From Malikia spinosa (lineage in GTDB: Bacteria > Pseudomonadota > Gammaproteobacteria > Burkholderiales > Burkholderiaceae_C), in contig NZ_PVLR01000001.1 of NCBI RefSeq assembly GCF_002980625.1, positions 47,522-111,521 on the forward strand: DNA of 64,000 bases, in the 5' to 3' direction. The notes beneath the pieces are model-generated. The model was not told the DNA's origin. It searched no databases and worked only from the letters and a program-made list of their open reading frames with translations. Positions 10,232 through 20,313 of the stretch are shown piece after piece. The first letter of the stretch is position 1, and every line of letters starts with the position of its first letter. A program made the position numbers and the translations under genes.

Positions 10232-11047
10232 TCAGAACAGCTTCCACCAGGGAGCCTTGCGCGGCTGGTCGGCCTGGGGTGCGTTGGCCGGGTAGTTCTT
10301 CTCGAGCACGCGGCGCGCATCCTGTGCCAGATCCTGCATCCCCATCGCCTCGTAGGACTTGACCAGCAGGGTCAGGGCTTCCTTGGCGGCAGGCACGCCC
10401 TGGTATTCGGTCAGCGCGAGCTGGGCCCGGTTGACCGCCGCCACATAGGCGCCGCGCTGGTAGTAATAGCGCGCCACATTGACCTCGGACTCGGCCAGCG
10501 AATTGATCACATAGGTCATGCGCAGGCGGGCGTCGGGCGCGTATTTCGAATCGGGGAAGCGCTGCACCAGTTCACGGAACGACTCGAACGACACCTTGGC
10601 CGCCTTCTGGTCGCGCTCGGACAGGTTCTGCTCCGACAGGCTGCTGAACAGGCCCAGGTTGTCGTTGAAGTTCACGATGCCCTTGAGGTAGAGCGCGTAG
10701 TCGAGTGCCGGACTGGCCGGATGCAGCTTCATGAAGCGGTCGAGCGTCGCGACCGCCTGCGGCTGCTCGCCGTTGCGGTAATGCGAGTAGGCCTTCTCGA
10801 GCTGGGCCTGCTGGGCCAGCGGCGTGCCGGCGGCACGGCCCTCGAGTTTCTCGAACTGCTGGATCGCTTTTTCGAACAGGCCGTTGCTGCGGTTGTCCAT
10901 TGCCTCGGCGTAGATCTTCTCCGGGCTCCAGTTCGCCGTCTCGTCGATCGGCTTCGGGCTGGCGCAAGCGGTCAGCAGCGCGGTGGCCAGCAAAACCGTT
11001 AGGCGCGGGCGCAACGGGAACACAGCGGATAATCGGGGCAGAAACAT
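10232..11047 (-). CDS. bamD: Outer-membrane assembly lipoprotein BamD
   Basis: A 271-aa lipoprotein with a signal peptide ending in the lipobox LLTAC (Cys at 28), so it is lipidated and anchored to the outer membrane. The mature part is built of tetratricopeptide-like helices (YAEAMDNRSNGLFEKAIQQF, then SHYRNGEQPQAVATL and PDSKYAPDARLRM), as in BamD/YfiO/ComL, the essential partner of BamA in inserting beta-barrel proteins. It is divergent from rluD, a pairing also common in other proteobacteria. A second Bam subunit, bamB, is encoded at 20988. Confidence 0.92.
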   Translation of the reverse strand: MFLPRLSAVFPLRPRLTVLLATALLTACASPKPIDETANWSPEKIYAEAMDNRSNGLFEKAIQQFEKLEGRAAGTPLAQQAQLEKAYSHYRNGEQPQAVATLDRFMKLHPASPALDYALYLKGIVNFNDNLGLFSSLSEQNLSERDQKAAKVSFESFRELVQRFPDSKYAPDARLRMTYVINSLAESEVNVARYYYQRGAYVAAVNRAQLALTEYQGVPAAKEALTLLVKSYEAMGMQDLAQDARRVLEKNYPANAPQADQPRKAPWWKLF

Positions 11048-11082
11048 CGTGCGTACACCTTTGCAGCAGCAGGAAAATCGGA

Positions 11083-12129
11083 TTGACTCAGGAAATTATA
11101 TCGACCCCCCTACAGGAGCCCGGCTTGCCGGCCTGGAGCCCCACCGACGAAATCGACGAGCTCGAGCAGGCGCCCGAGCGGCGCTGCTTCGTCGTCGACG
11201 CGCATGAGCATGGGCTCAGGATAGACAAGTTGCTGGCCCTGCGCTGTCCCGAATTCTCGCGCGGCTATTTTCAGCATTTGCTGCAGGAAGGCGCCGTGCA
11301 GTTGGCCGGGCGCGTGCTGTCCAAGGCCGCGGCCAAGGTCAGGGCTGGCGAGCCGGTCGAGGTCGAGCTCAGGCCCACCGCCCAGGCGATGGCCTTCTTG
11401 CCCGAGGCGATGGCCTTGCAGGTGGTGTACGAGGACGAGCATCTGTTGGTGATCGACAAGCCGGCGGGCCTGGTGGTGCACCCGGCCGCCGGCAACTGGA
11501 CCGGCACCTTGCTCAATGGCTTGCTGGCCTATCATGCCGCTGCCGCGCGCCTGCCGCGCGCCGGCATCGTGCACCGGCTAGACAAGGACACCAGCGGGCT
11601 GCTGCTGGTCGGCAAGACGCTGCCGGCCTGCGAGGCGCTGGTGCGCCTGATCGCGCAACGCAGCGTGCACCGGATCTATGTCGCGCTCGCGCATGGCGCC
11701 TGGCGCGGTGGCGACGAGATCGAGGTCGAGCGCTGGGTTGGCCGCGACCCGCGCAACCGCCTGCGCATGGCGGTGCTGGCGCCCAACAGCGGCGGCGCCA
11801 AGGAAGCCAGGACCACGATCCGGCGCCTGGACGCCGGCGATGACTACTGCTGGGTCGGCTGCAAGCTGCACACCGGCCGCACGCACCAGATCCGGGTCCA
11901 CATGACCAGCCTGAACCATGCGCTGGTCGGTGACGTGACCTATGGCGGTCGTCTGCTGCTGGGCATGCAGCGCCAGGCCTTGCATGCGCACCGGCTCGCG
12001 CTGCCGCATCCGATCACGGGGCAGGCGCTGCATTTCGAGTGCGCGCTGCCGGCCGATCTGGCGCAGGCGGTCGAAAACGCCGGACTGCACTATAATCTCG
12101 ATCACCTATGGCAGGTGAGCGATACCTGA
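11083..12129 (+). CDS. rluD: 23S rRNA pseudouridine synthase RluD
   Basis: A 348-aa pseudouridine synthase; in E. coli RluD modifies U1911, U1915 and U1917 of 23S rRNA helix 69. An N-terminal S4 RNA-binding domain (LRIDKLLALRCPEFSR to about residue 105) precedes the catalytic domain, whose signature GIVHRLDKDTSGLL carries the catalytic Asp (about D167), followed by HTGRTHQIRVH. No in-frame ATG exists before the S4 domain. TTG at 11083 (AGGA at 11071) and TTG at 11125 (AGGAG at 11114-11118) are the two plausible starts; the first is used here. Divergent from bamD. Confidence 0.88.
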   Translation: MTQEIISTPLQEPGLPAWSPTDEIDELEQAPERRCFVVDAHEHGLRIDKLLALRCPEFSRGYFQHLLQEGAVQLAGRVLSKAAAKVRAGEPVEVELRPTAQAMAFLPEAMALQVVYEDEHLLVIDKPAGLVVHPAAGNWTGTLLNGLLAYHAAAARLPRAGIVHRLDKDTSGLLLVGKTLPACEALVRLIAQRSVHRIYVALAHGAWRGGDEIEVERWVGRDPRNRLRMAVLAPNSGGAKEARTTIRRLDAGDDYCWVGCKLHTGRTHQIRVHMTSLNHALVGDVTYGGRLLLGMQRQALHAHRLALPHPITGQALHFECALPADLAQAVENAGLHYNLDHLWQVSDT

Positions 12130-12228
12130 CCGACTTTTTATTACGCCATTAGCCGCCTCGCCGGCCTGCGGTCCCGGAGCTTTCCCGGCCGACCTCCTTG
12201 ATCAGTTCCGGACCTCGGACCCAACACC

Positions 12229-12885
12229 ATGAACACCGCGGATGCGCGTCGCATCCTCGAGACTGCATTGCTTTGCGCACAGGAACCCCTGAGTCTGCGC
12301 GAGATGGCTGTGCTTTTCGAGGGCGCGCTGTCATATGACACCTTGCGCCGGCTATTGACCGAGCTGCAGCGTGCCTGGGACAATCGTGGCCTGGAACTGG
12401 TCTGTCTGGCCAGTGGCTGGCGCTTCCAGAGCCGGCCGGAGCTGCGGCCGTTCCTGGAGCGGCTGCATCCTGAAAAGCCGCCCAAGTACAGCCGGGCCGT
12501 GCTCGAGACACTGGCGATCATCGCCTATCGCCAGCCGGTCACCCGCGGCGATATGGAGGAGATCCGTGGCGTCACGATCAATTCGGCCATCATCAAGCAG
12601 CTCGAGGACCGCGGCTGGATCGAGGTCATCGGTTACCGCGAGACGGTCGGGCGACCGGCGCTGTTCGCGACCACGCGGACCTTCCTGGATGACCTGGGAC
12701 TGGCCGCGCTGGACGCCTTGCCACCGCTCGAGGCGGTGTCAGCACCCGTCGACGCCCTGGCGGCGCTGACGCTGCAAGCGCCGAGCCCCAGCCCGACCGG
12801 GCCGCATGCCGATGAAGGCGCTGCGCCGGTCCCCCCCAATATGCCCAACGAAGGCCTGCAAAGGCCTGCAGAATCAGAAACATGA
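12229..12885 (+). CDS. scpB: Segregation and condensation protein B
   Basis: A 218-aa protein of the ScpB family, a winged-helix partner of SMC and ScpA in chromosome compaction. Family hallmarks are visible: the [32 protein letters not shown] stretch (given here only as the landmark from residue 84), then the segment around [19 protein letters not shown]. The C-terminal tail (from about 175) is Pro/Ala-rich and probably disordered. The stop overlaps the start of rluB (ATGA), so the two are translationally coupled. A TATAAT hexamer at 12091 inside the end of rluD is a possible -10 element, but no good -35 goes with it. Confidence 0.9.
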   Translation: MNTADARRILETALLCAQEPLSLREMAVLFEGALSYDTLRRLLTELQRAWDNRGLELVCLASGWRFQSRPELRPFLERLHPEKPPKYSRAVLETLAIIAYRQPVTRGDMEEIRGVTINSAIIKQLEDRGWIEVIGYRETVGRPALFATTRTFLDDLGLAALDALPPLEAVSAPVDALAALTLQAPSPSPTGPHADEGAAPVPPNMPNEGLQRPAESET

Positions 12886-14213
12886 ACCAGATGCCACAAG
12901 CCCCCTCCGACGCCGAACCTTCGGTTGCCACCGCTGCCGCCGCGCCCGCCGAGGGTCAGTTCGACCTGGAGCAGGAGCAGCAGCTGTTCGCTGACCTGGT
13001 CTCGGGCGAATTCGATGCCGAGCAGGACGCCGAGCTGCCCGACGAGGGCAAGCGCGTGCTGCTGCCGCAGGCCGACGCGCCCAAGCTGCACAAGGTGCTG
13101 GCCCAGGCCGGCCTGGGTTCGCGCCTCGAGATGGAACGCCTGATCCAGGACGGCCGGGTCACGGTCAACAATGAGCCGGCCCATGTCGGCCAACGCATCC
13201 AGCACGGCGACCAGATCAAGATCAACGGCAAGCTGGTCCGGGTGCGCATCGCGCCGCCGCCGCCGCGCGTGCTGGCCTATCACAAGCCGGCCGGCGAGGT
13301 CGTCACCCATGACGACCCGCAGAACCGCCCGACCGTGTTCCGCCGCCTGCCGCGCCTGTACAACGGCAAATGGCAGTCGGTCGGACGGCTCGACCTCAAC
13401 ACCGAAGGCCTGCTGCTGTTCACCGATTCGGGCGAACTGGCCAACAAGCTGATGCACCCGCGTTTCGGCCTGCAGCGCGAATACGCGGTGCGCGTGCTCG
13501 GCGCCCTGAGCAACGACGAGAAGGCACGCCTGCTCGACGGCGTGCGCCTCGATGACGGCATGGCGCAGTTCCAGAGCATCGAGGACGGCGGTGGCGACGG
13601 CGCCAACTGCTGGTATCGCGTCACGATCGCCGAGGGCCGCAACCGTGAGGTGCGCCGCATGTTCGAGGCCGTCGGCCACGCCGTCAGCCGCCTGATCCGT
13701 ATCCGCTACGGTGCCGTCGTGCTGCCGCGCGGCCTGCGTCGTGGCGTCTGGACCGAGCTCGACTACCGCGACATCGAGCGCCTGACCCTGGCCGCCGGCA
13801 TGCGCCGCACCGACGAGCAGGCGCAGGACTCGGCGCGCAAGGCCGCCAGCCGCAACCCGCCGCCGCGCCGCAACAAGGGATCGGGCCCGCGCCCGAGCGC
13901 GCCCAAGCTGGTCGAGGGTCCGGCGATCTCGCGCAGCAGCGGCCGCGCCATCCGCGAGCCGCGCTACGGCCATGACGAGCAGGGCTACGGCGAACAGCAA
14001 GCACCGTTCGGCCGCCAGGCCGATCCGCGCGACCTGCGCGATACACGCGGTCGCGGCCTGGGCCAGCCCGACCCGACCCAGACTGGCTACGGCTACATCG
14101 GCGCCGAGGCCGGCCAGAAGCGCAAGGGCCCCGGCCTTTACGCCGGCGGCAAGAGCGGTCGCCCGGGTTCGCCGGGCGGGCAGGGCGGCCCGCGCAAGGG
14201 TCCGCGCCGCTGA
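12882..14213 (+). CDS. rluB: 23S rRNA pseudouridine synthase RluB-like
   Basis: A 443-aa RsuA/RluB-family enzyme; in E. coli RluB makes pseudouridine 2605 in 23S rRNA. After an acidic N-terminal extension (1-65) come the S4 domain ([16 protein letters not shown]) and the catalytic domain with [13 protein letters not shown] (catalytic Asp about D171), then [15 protein letters not shown]. From about residue 305 the protein is a low-complexity, Arg/Gly/Pro-rich basic tail of about 135 residues. Such tails occur in burkholderial homologues and probably bind RNA. It overlaps scpB by 4 bp; the scpB-rluB order is widespread. Confidence 0.9.
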   Translation: MNQMPQAPSDAEPSVATAAAAPAEGQFDLEQEQQLFADLVSGEFDAEQDAELPDEGKRVLLPQADAPKLHKVLAQAGLGSRLEMERLIQDGRVTVNNEPAHVGQRIQHGDQIKINGKLVRVRIAPPPPRVLAYHKPAGEVVTHDDPQNRPTVFRRLPRLYNGKWQSVGRLDLNTEGLLLFTDSGELANKLMHPRFGLQREYAVRVLGALSNDEKARLLDGVRLDDGMAQFQSIEDGGGDGANCWYRVTIAEGRNREVRRMFEAVGHAVSRLIRIRYGAVVLPRGLRRGVWTELDYRDIERLTLAAGMRRTDEQAQDSARKAASRNPPPRRNKGSGPRPSAPKLVEGPAISRSSGRAIREPRYGHDEQGYGEQQAPFGRQADPRDLRDTRGRGLGQPDPTQTGYGYIGAEAGQKRKGPGLYAGGKSGRPGSPGGQGGPRKGPRR

Positions 14214-14231
14214 GCAGGCAAAGCCCCGACA

Positions 14232-14251
14232 CCCGGCCCTGTGCGGCCGGG
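14232..14251 (+). terminator. Hairpin after rluB
   Basis: CCCGGCC (14232-14238) pairs with GGCCGGG (14245-14251) across a 6-nt loop, 18 bp after the rluB stop and 60 bp before ndk. No T tract follows. Confidence 0.4.
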
Positions 14252-14311
14252 CGCAGTCATGACTAACAGTTAGAATCAGCGACTTTCCAAACCAACCCAC
14301 AAGGTATAAAA

Positions 14312-14737
14312 ATGGCTATCGAACGCACCCTGTCCATCATCAAGCCCGACGCCGTCGCCAAGAACGTCATTGGCCAAATCGTCAGCCGCTTCGAAAACGC
14401 CGGCCTGAAGATCGCTGCCGCCAAGCTGGTCCAGCTGTCGCGCGCCGAAGCCGAAGGCTTCTACGCTGTTCACGCTGCACGTCCCTTCTTCAACGACCTG
14501 GTCAACTTCATGATCTCGGGTCCGGTCTTCGTGCAAGTGCTCGAAGGCGAAGGCGCGATCCTGAAGAACCGTGAACTGATGGGCGCTACCGATCCGAAGA
14601 AGGCTGAAGCCGGCACCATCCGCGCTGACTTCGCCGAGTCGATCGACGCCAACGCCGTGCACGGCTCCGACGCTCCGGAAACCGCAGCCGTCGAGATCGC
14701 CTACTTCTTCCCGGCCCTGAACGTCTACGCACGTTAA
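14312..14737 (+). CDS. ndk: Nucleoside diphosphate kinase
   Basis: A 141-aa enzyme, the usual full length, that transfers the gamma phosphate of ATP to nucleoside diphosphates through a phospho-histidine. The active-site His is H117 in NAVHGSD; the N-terminal [12 protein letters not shown] and the [15 protein letters not shown] region are canonical. The AAGGTATAAAA just before ATG gives the ribosome site. It sits 7 bp upstream of rlmN, and the pair probably share a transcript with the following pilW, rodZ-like and ispG genes, an order common in beta- and gammaproteobacteria. Confidence 0.96.
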   Translation: MAIERTLSIIKPDAVAKNVIGQIVSRFENAGLKIAAAKLVQLSRAEAEGFYAVHAARPFFNDLVNFMISGPVFVQVLEGEGAILKNRELMGATDPKKAEAGTIRADFAESIDANAVHGSDAPETAAVEIAYFFPALNVYAR

Positions 14738-14744
14738 TTGGCAT

Positions 14745-15878
14745 ATGACGGCCAATCTGCTCGACTACGACCTCGAGGGCTTGGCCGCCTTCTGTGAACG
14801 GCTCGGAGAGAAACGTTTCCGAGCCGTCCAGCTTTACCGCTGGATCCACCAGAAAGGCGTGGCCCGCTTCGAGGACATGACTGACCTGGCGCGCAGCCTG
14901 CGGGAAAAGCTCCCCGGGGTGTGCGAAGTGCGCGGCCTGCCCGTGCTGACACAACAGATTTCGACCGACGGCACCATCAAGTGGCTGTTCGATGTCGGCG
15001 GCGGCAATGCCGTCGAAACCGTATTCATTCCGGAAGACGACCGGGGCACGCTGTGCGTGTCCTCGCAGGCGGGTTGTGCCGTCGGCTGTCGCTTCTGTTC
15101 CACCGGCCACCAGGGTTTTTCCCGCAACCTGGGAACGGGCGAGATCATCGCCCAGCTCTGGTATGCCGAGCATTTCCTGCGCCAGCGCTTCAAGACCAGC
15201 GAACGGGTGATCTCGAACGTGGTCATGATGGGCATGGGCGAGCCGCTGCAGAACTACGGCGCCCTGGTGCCGGCGCTCAAGACCATGCTCGACGACCATG
15301 GCTACGGCCTGTCGCGCCGGCGCCTGACGGTCTCGACCTCGGGCGTGGTGCCGATGATGGACCGCTTGAGCCAGGACTGTCCGGTCGCGCTCGCGGTCTC
15401 GCTGCACGCGCCCAATGACGAGTTGCGCGACCACCTGGTGCCGCTGAACCGCAAGTACCCGCTGGCCGAGCTGATGGCGGCCTGCAAGCGCTACTTGCCG
15501 GCGGCGCCGCGCGACTTCATCACCTTTGAGTACTGCATGCTCGAGGGTGTCAACGACCAGCCCGAGCACGCGCAGCAACTGGTCGCGCTGGTGCGCGCAC
15601 ATGGCGTGCCGTGCAAGTTCAACCTGATTCCGTTCAATCCCTTCCCGGATTCGGGCCTGAAATGCTCAGGCAAGGCGGTGGTCAAGGCCTTTGCCGAGCA
15701 GCTCAACGCGGCCGGCATCGTGACCACGGTGCGCAAGACCCGAGGTGACGACATCGACGCCGCCTGTGGCCAGCTCGCAGGCGACGTGCTCGACCGCACC
15801 AATGCGGCCGAGCGCATGGCGCAGCGCCGTGGCGAGGTCGAGCAGGTCGTGGTCTGGCAACCCCGGGAGAAGACCTGA
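14745..15878 (+). CDS. rlmN: Dual-specificity 23S rRNA/tRNA adenine-C2 methyltransferase RlmN
   Basis: A 377-aa radical-SAM enzyme that methylates C2 of A2503 in 23S rRNA and A37 of some tRNAs. The radical-SAM cluster motif is CAVGCRFC (C111, C115, C118), followed by [16 protein letters not shown]. The second catalytic Cys, which forms the methyl-linked intermediate, is C341 in DIDAACGQ. N-terminal residues 10-60 form the HhH-like RNA-binding part. All key residues are present. The stop codon overlaps the ATG of the next gene (TGATG). Confidence 0.96.
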   Translation: MTANLLDYDLEGLAAFCERLGEKRFRAVQLYRWIHQKGVARFEDMTDLARSLREKLPGVCEVRGLPVLTQQISTDGTIKWLFDVGGGNAVETVFIPEDDRGTLCVSSQAGCAVGCRFCSTGHQGFSRNLGTGEIIAQLWYAEHFLRQRFKTSERVISNVVMMGMGEPLQNYGALVPALKTMLDDHGYGLSRRRLTVSTSGVVPMMDRLSQDCPVALAVSLHAPNDELRDHLVPLNRKYPLAELMAACKRYLPAAPRDFITFEYCMLEGVNDQPEHAQQLVALVRAHGVPCKFNLIPFNPFPDSGLKCSGKAVVKAFAEQLNAAGIVTTVRKTRGDDIDAACGQLAGDVLDRTNAAERMAQRRGEVEQVVVWQPREKT

Positions 15879-16681
15879 TGAAGTCGATCCTGACCTGGCT
15901 GTTGCTGGGCGCTGCTGCGGCCAGCCTGTTTGGCTGTGCCTCCCGTCCGAGCGAACCCGAAGTGGCCGCCAGCGGCAAGGAATGGGTCACCGAGTCGGAT
16001 GAACCCGAAGCGCAGCGGCGCGCGCGCCTGCGGATCGAATTGGCCTCGGGCTACTTCGAGAAGGGCCAGGTCACGGTCGCGCTCGACGAGGTCAAGCAGG
16101 CGCTGGTGGCTGATCCGAACTACGCTCCGGCGCACAACCTGCGCGGCCTGATCTACCTGCGGCTCAAGGAGCCCAAGCTGGCCGAGGCCAGCTTCCTGCA
16201 GGCGATCAAGCTGGCACCGCGCGACGGCGACAGCTGGCATAACCTGGGCTGGATGCATTGCGAAGCCGGCAAGCATGCCGAGGCGATTGCCGCCTTCGGC
16301 AAGGCCTTGCAGACGCCGCAATATGCGGCCGCCTCCAGGACCTGGATGAGCCAGGGCATCTGCCAGGCGCGCGCCGGTCAGCCGCTCGAAGCCGAGCGCA
16401 GCCTGTTGCGCGCCTTCGAGCTTGATCCAGCCAATCCGATCGTCAGCTACAACCTCGCCTCCCTGCTGATGCAGCGGCGCGAGTATCAGCGTGCCCAGTT
16501 CTATATCCGGCGCCTGAACAATTCCGAGCTCGCCAATGCCGAGTCGCTCTGGCTTGGGGTCCGGGTCGAGCGCAAGCTCAACCAGCTCGGCACCGCACGC
16601 CAGCTCGGCGAGCAATTGCGCAGCCGTTATCCCGAATCCCAGGAGGCCGCCAACTACGAGCGCGGCGCTTTCGATGACTGA
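15878..16681 (+). CDS. pilW: Type IV pilus biogenesis lipoprotein PilW/PilF
   Basis: A 267-aa lipoprotein with lipobox SLFGC (Cys at 20) and at least four tetratricopeptide repeats from about residue 45 (VTVALDEVKQALVADPNYAP, PKLAEASFLQAIKLAPRD, AEAIAAFGKALQTP and later). This matches PilF/PilW, the pilotin needed for assembly of the PilQ secretin in the outer membrane. It lies between rlmN and a RodZ-like gene as in many gamma- and betaproteobacteria. It overlaps the next gene by 8 bp. No other pilus genes are in the window. Confidence 0.88.
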   Translation: MKSILTWLLLGAAAASLFGCASRPSEPEVAASGKEWVTESDEPEAQRRARLRIELASGYFEKGQVTVALDEVKQALVADPNYAPAHNLRGLIYLRLKEPKLAEASFLQAIKLAPRDGDSWHNLGWMHCEAGKHAEAIAAFGKALQTPQYAAASRTWMSQGICQARAGQPLEAERSLLRAFELDPANPIVSYNLASLLMQRREYQRAQFYIRRLNNSELANAESLWLGVRVERKLNQLGTARQLGEQLRSRYPESQEAANYERGAFDD

Positions 16682-17609
16682 AGACTCCTCCCCAACGTCC
16701 GCCCCCTTGCCCGCATCGGCTGGCCCGTCCGAGGCTGCGCCGCCTGGCGAGCTGCTGCGCCAGGCGCGCGAGGCCGCCGGCTTGCAGATCGCTTCGCTGG
16801 CCGCCATGCTCAAGGTGCCGGTCGAGCGCCTGCAGGCGCTCGAGGCGGGCCGCTATCAGGAGCTGCCCAACCTGACCTTCGCGCGGGCGCTGGCTTCCAG
16901 CATCTGCCGCGTGCTCAAGATCGATCCGGCACCGGTGCTGCAGGGCTTGCCGCATGGCGGCGAGGTCAAGCTCGGCACCGACCGGCCGATCCAGGCCAGC
17001 TCTTTCGACTCGCACCGGCGCGGCCTGTTCCGCCTGCCAGGCGGCCTTCATCTGGGCTCGCCGCTGGTCCTGTCGCTGCTGGTGCTGGTGCTGGCGGTCG
17101 CGCTCTGGTGGTGGTTGCCCCAACGTGAGGCCGAGCCGGCTGCCGATGTCGATACCGCGGCCCAGGTGGACGAAGCACCGCTTGAATCGGTGGTCATCGA
17201 GCCCCCGCTGCCGGCTGTCGCCGACTCTCCAGCCGTGGTGACGCCGGCGGCCGAGCCTGTGCCGGCTGCGCCCACCGCTGTCTTGCCTGCACCGGTCGCG
17301 CCAGCTCCTGCTGCCTCTGTCCCGGTGGCTGCCATCCCCGCAGCGGCTGCTGCGGCCCAGCCCGCCGTCGGCCAGCCCCTGCTGCAGCTGCGCGCGCGTT
17401 CGGCGACCTGGATCCAGCTCAAGGATGGCGCCGGCAAGGAATTGCAGCAGCGCACGCTGCAGCCCGGCCAGACGCTGGACTACGACGGCGCTGCGCCGTT
17501 GCAGGTCGTGCTCGGTCGAGCCAGCGGGGTCGAGGTGATCGTGCGGGGCCAGGTCTTCGATACCTCGGCCTACGCTCCCAACAAGGTCGCGCGTTTCGAG
17601 GTCAAGTGA
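16674..17609 (+). CDS. rodZ: RodZ-like protein: N-terminal HTH, one membrane segment, DUF4115 C-terminus
   Basis: A 311-aa protein with the RodZ arrangement. A cytoplasmic Xre-type helix-turn-helix (about residues 24-90, ELLRQAREAAGLQIASLAAM) is followed by a basic juxtamembrane stretch. One transmembrane helix lies at about 128-148. A Pro/Ala-rich periplasmic linker leads to a C-terminal DUF4115-type domain (WIQLKDGAGKELQQ, about 239-305). In E. coli RodZ links MreB to the elongation machinery. The start at 16674 overlaps the pilW stop. Homologues in this pilW-ispG position are often annotated only as HTH protein, so the cell-shape role is inferred. Confidence 0.78.
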   Translation: MTEDSSPTSAPLPASAGPSEAAPPGELLRQAREAAGLQIASLAAMLKVPVERLQALEAGRYQELPNLTFARALASSICRVLKIDPAPVLQGLPHGGEVKLGTDRPIQASSFDSHRRGLFRLPGGLHLGSPLVLSLLVLVLAVALWWWLPQREAEPAADVDTAAQVDEAPLESVVIEPPLPAVADSPAVVTPAAEPVPAAPTAVLPAPVAPAPAASVPVAAIPAAAAAAQPAVGQPLLQLRARSATWIQLKDGAGKELQQRTLQPGQTLDYDGAAPLQVVLGRASGVEVIVRGQVFDTSAYAPNKVARFEVK

Positions 17610-17612
17610 AGC

Positions 17613-18890
17613 ATGAGCGAATTCGATTCAACGGTTGAGCCGCAGCCCCCGGTCCTCTCGGGCATCCCGCGGCGCAAGTCGCGCCAAGGCGTGGTCGCCT
17701 GGGGCGACAATCGGGTCACGGTCGGCGGCGACGCCCCGGTGCGGGTGCAGTCGATGACCAACACCGACACCGCCGATGTGATCGGCACCGCGATCCAGGT
17801 CAAGGAGCTGGCCCAGGCTGGCTCCGAGCTGGTCCGGATCACGGTCAACAACGAGGAAGCCGCGCGCGCGGTGCCGCATATCCGCGAGCAGCTCGATCGC
17901 ATGGGCATCGATGTGCCGCTGATCGGCGACTTCCACTACAACGGCCACACGCTGCTGAGCGAATTCCCGGACATGGCGCAGGCACTGTCCAAGTACCGCA
18001 TCAACCCCGGCAACGTCGGCCGTGGCGACAAGAAGGACCGTCAGTTCGCGCAGATGGTCGAAGCCGCCGTGCGCTGGAACAAGCCGGTGCGCATCGGCGT
18101 CAACTGGGGCAGCCTGGACCAGGACCTGCTGGCCGGCATGATGGACGAGAACGCCCGCCGCGCCCAGCCCTGGGACGGCAAGCAGGTGATGTACGAGGCG
18201 CTGATCGCCTCTGCGCTCGGTTCGGCCACGCGCGCCGGGGAACTCGGCCTGGCGCCCGAGAACATCATCCTGTCGTGCAAGGTCAGCGGCGTGCAGGACC
18301 TGATCGCGGTCTACCAGCAGCTGCACCAGCGCTGCGACTATCCGCTGCACCTGGGCCTGACCGAGGCCGGCATGGGCACCAAGGGCACGGTGGCGTCCAG
18401 CGTGGCGCTCGCGGTGTTGCTGCAGCAGGGCATCGGCGACACGATCCGCGTCTCGCTGACGCCCCAGCCGGGCGAGGCTCGCACGCAGGAAGTGGTGGTC
18501 GCGATGGAGATCCTGCAGGCGCTCGGCCTGCGCAGCTTCGTGCCGAGCGTGACGGCCTGTCCGGGCTGCGGTCGCACCACCAGCACCACCTTCCAGGAGC
18601 TGGCCAAGCAGATCGACGACTATCTGCGCGGCTCGATGCCGCAATGGCGCGAGCGCTATCCCGGGGTCGAGAACCTCAAGGTGGCGGTCATGGGCTGCAT
18701 CGTCAACGGCCCGGGCGAGAGCAAGCATGCCGACATCGGCATCAGCCTGCCCGGCACCGGCGAAGCGCCGGCCGCGCCGGTCTTCATCGACGGCGAGAAG
18801 GCGCTGACCTTGCGCGGTGCCGGCATCGCGCAGGAGTTCCAGCAGGTCGTCGAACAGTACATCCAGAAGAAATTCGGCGTGTCGGCCTGA
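17613..18890 (+). CDS. ispG: (E)-4-hydroxy-3-methylbut-2-enyl-diphosphate synthase
   Basis: A 425-aa iron-sulphur enzyme of the non-mevalonate isoprenoid pathway, converting methylerythritol cyclodiphosphate to HMBPP. The N-terminal TIM barrel starts with [19 protein letters not shown]. The 4Fe-4S ligands are C316 and C319 in CPGCGRT and C362 in GCIVNGPGE, with the nearby Glu completing the cluster site. Length is at the long end, because proteobacterial forms lack the plant insertion but carry a short N-terminal extension. It follows the RodZ-like gene after 3 bp and is 37 bp ahead of hisS. Confidence 0.96.
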   Translation: MSEFDSTVEPQPPVLSGIPRRKSRQGVVAWGDNRVTVGGDAPVRVQSMTNTDTADVIGTAIQVKELAQAGSELVRITVNNEEAARAVPHIREQLDRMGIDVPLIGDFHYNGHTLLSEFPDMAQALSKYRINPGNVGRGDKKDRQFAQMVEAAVRWNKPVRIGVNWGSLDQDLLAGMMDENARRAQPWDGKQVMYEALIASALGSATRAGELGLAPENIILSCKVSGVQDLIAVYQQLHQRCDYPLHLGLTEAGMGTKGTVASSVALAVLLQQGIGDTIRVSLTPQPGEARTQEVVVAMEILQALGLRSFVPSVTACPGCGRTTSTTFQELAKQIDDYLRGSMPQWRERYPGVENLKVAVMGCIVNGPGESKHADIGISLPGTGEAPAAPVFIDGEKALTLRGAGIAQEFQQVVEQYIQKKFGVSA

Positions 18891-18927
18891 TCCGGCGCGC
18901 CCTGCAAGCAGCTTAGCAAAAGAATCC

Positions 18928-20223
18928 ATGGCAGAAAAACTCAGTGCCGTCAAAGGCATGAACGACATCGCGGCGCCCGAATCGGCGCATTGGGAATGGC
19001 TCGAGGCCAAGGTCCGTGCGCTGATGAGCCGCTACGGCTACCGCAACATCCGCACGCCGATCGTCGAGCCGACCGGCCTGTTCGTGCGCGGCCTGGGCGA
19101 GGTCACCGACATCGTCGAGAAGGAGATGTATTCCTTCGAGGACCGGCTCAACGGCGAGCAGCTGACCCTGCGCCCCGAGGCGACTGCCGGCGTGGTGCGT
19201 GCCGCGATCGAGCACAACATGCTGTACGACGGCCCCAAGCGCCTCTACTACATGGGCCCGATGTTCCGCCACGAGCGCCCGCAGCGCGGCCGCTATCGCC
19301 AGTTCCACCAGATCGGCTCCGAGGCGCTGGGCTTTGCCGGCCCCGATGTCGACGCCGAGCAGATCACCTTGGCCTGCGACCTCTGGGCCGAGCTGGGCCT
19401 CGGCGACGTGACGCTCGAGATCAACAGCCTGGGCCAGCCGGCCGAGCGCCAGCTGCACCGCGCCGCGCTGATCGCCTATCTGGAGCAGCACCAGCAGCAG
19501 CTCGACGAGGACGCCAAGCGCCGCCTCTACACCAATCCGCTGCGCATCCTCGACACCAAGAATCCGGCCATGCAGGCGCTGGTCGAGGGCGCACCGAAGC
19601 TGATGGACTACCTGGGCGCGGAGTCGCTGGCGCATTTCAACGGCCTGCGCGCGCTGCTCGATGCCCAGGGCATCAGCTACCGCATCAACCCGCGCCTGGT
19701 GCGCGGCATGGACTACTACAACCTGAGCGTGTTCGAGTTCGTCACGACCTCGCTCGGCTCGCAGGGCACGGTCTGTGCCGGCGGTCGCTATGACGGCCTG
19801 ATCGCGCAGATCGGCGGCAAGCCGGCGCCGGCGGTCGGCTGGGCGCTCGGGGTCGAGCGCATCCTCGAGCTGCTCAAGGCACAGAGCCTGCTGCCCGCGG
19901 TTCCGGTGCCCGACTGCTATGCGGTGGTGCCGCAGGTCGAGGCCATGCCGCAGGTGATGCCGGTGCTGCGCGCGCTGCGTGCGGCCGGGGTCTCGGTCCA
20001 GATGCATGCCGGCGGCGCCGACGGCCACGGCAGCATGAAGTCGCAGTTCAAGAAGGCTGATGGCAGCGGCGCGCGCTATGCGCTGATCTTCGGTGCCAGC
20101 GAGCTCGAGGCCGGCCAGGTCGCGGTCAAGCCGCTGCGCGAGGGTGCCGGCGCCATCAGCGAGCAGACCCAGTTCGCGCTGGCGCAGGTCGCACAATGGG
20201 CGGCGCAGCTGCGCCAGGCCTGA
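18928..20223 (+). CDS. hisS: Histidyl-tRNA synthetase
   Basis: A 431-aa class II aminoacyl-tRNA synthetase. Motif 1 region ([15 protein letters not shown]), motif 2 ([17 protein letters not shown]), the histidine-specific LVRGMDYYN and motif 3 ([13 protein letters not shown]) are all present, and the C-terminal anticodon-binding domain begins near residue 325. Starting at ATG 18928 gives [14 protein letters not shown], the normal N-terminus. A paralogue of the catalytic core, hisZ, lies at 27332 and lacks the synthetase role. Confidence 0.96.
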   Translation: MAEKLSAVKGMNDIAAPESAHWEWLEAKVRALMSRYGYRNIRTPIVEPTGLFVRGLGEVTDIVEKEMYSFEDRLNGEQLTLRPEATAGVVRAAIEHNMLYDGPKRLYYMGPMFRHERPQRGRYRQFHQIGSEALGFAGPDVDAEQITLACDLWAELGLGDVTLEINSLGQPAERQLHRAALIAYLEQHQQQLDEDAKRRLYTNPLRILDTKNPAMQALVEGAPKLMDYLGAESLAHFNGLRALLDAQGISYRINPRLVRGMDYYNLSVFEFVTTSLGSQGTVCAGGRYDGLIAQIGGKPAPAVGWALGVERILELLKAQSLLPAVPVPDCYAVVPQVEAMPQVMPVLRALRAAGVSVQMHAGGADGHGSMKSQFKKADGSGARYALIFGASELEAGQVAVKPLREGAGAISEQTQFALAQVAQWAAQLRQA

Positions 20224-20225
20224 GC

Positions 20226-20287
20226 GCGGCCGCATTTCGGCCGCATCGGCCTACAATGCCCGTCGAGGGTCCGCCTGGCGGGCCCTC
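20226..20287 (+). terminator. Two consecutive hairpins between hisS and the yfgM-like gene
   Basis: The first stem pairs GCGGCCG (20226-20232) with CGGCCGC (20238-20244). The second is a 10-bp stem with one G-T pair (20265-20274 with 20278-20287). Between them is TACAAT (20252), a possible -10 element for the next gene. Both hairpins lack a strong T run. Confidence 0.4.
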
Positions 20288-20313
20288 TCGTATCACCCTT
20301 TTCGATTGAGCCC

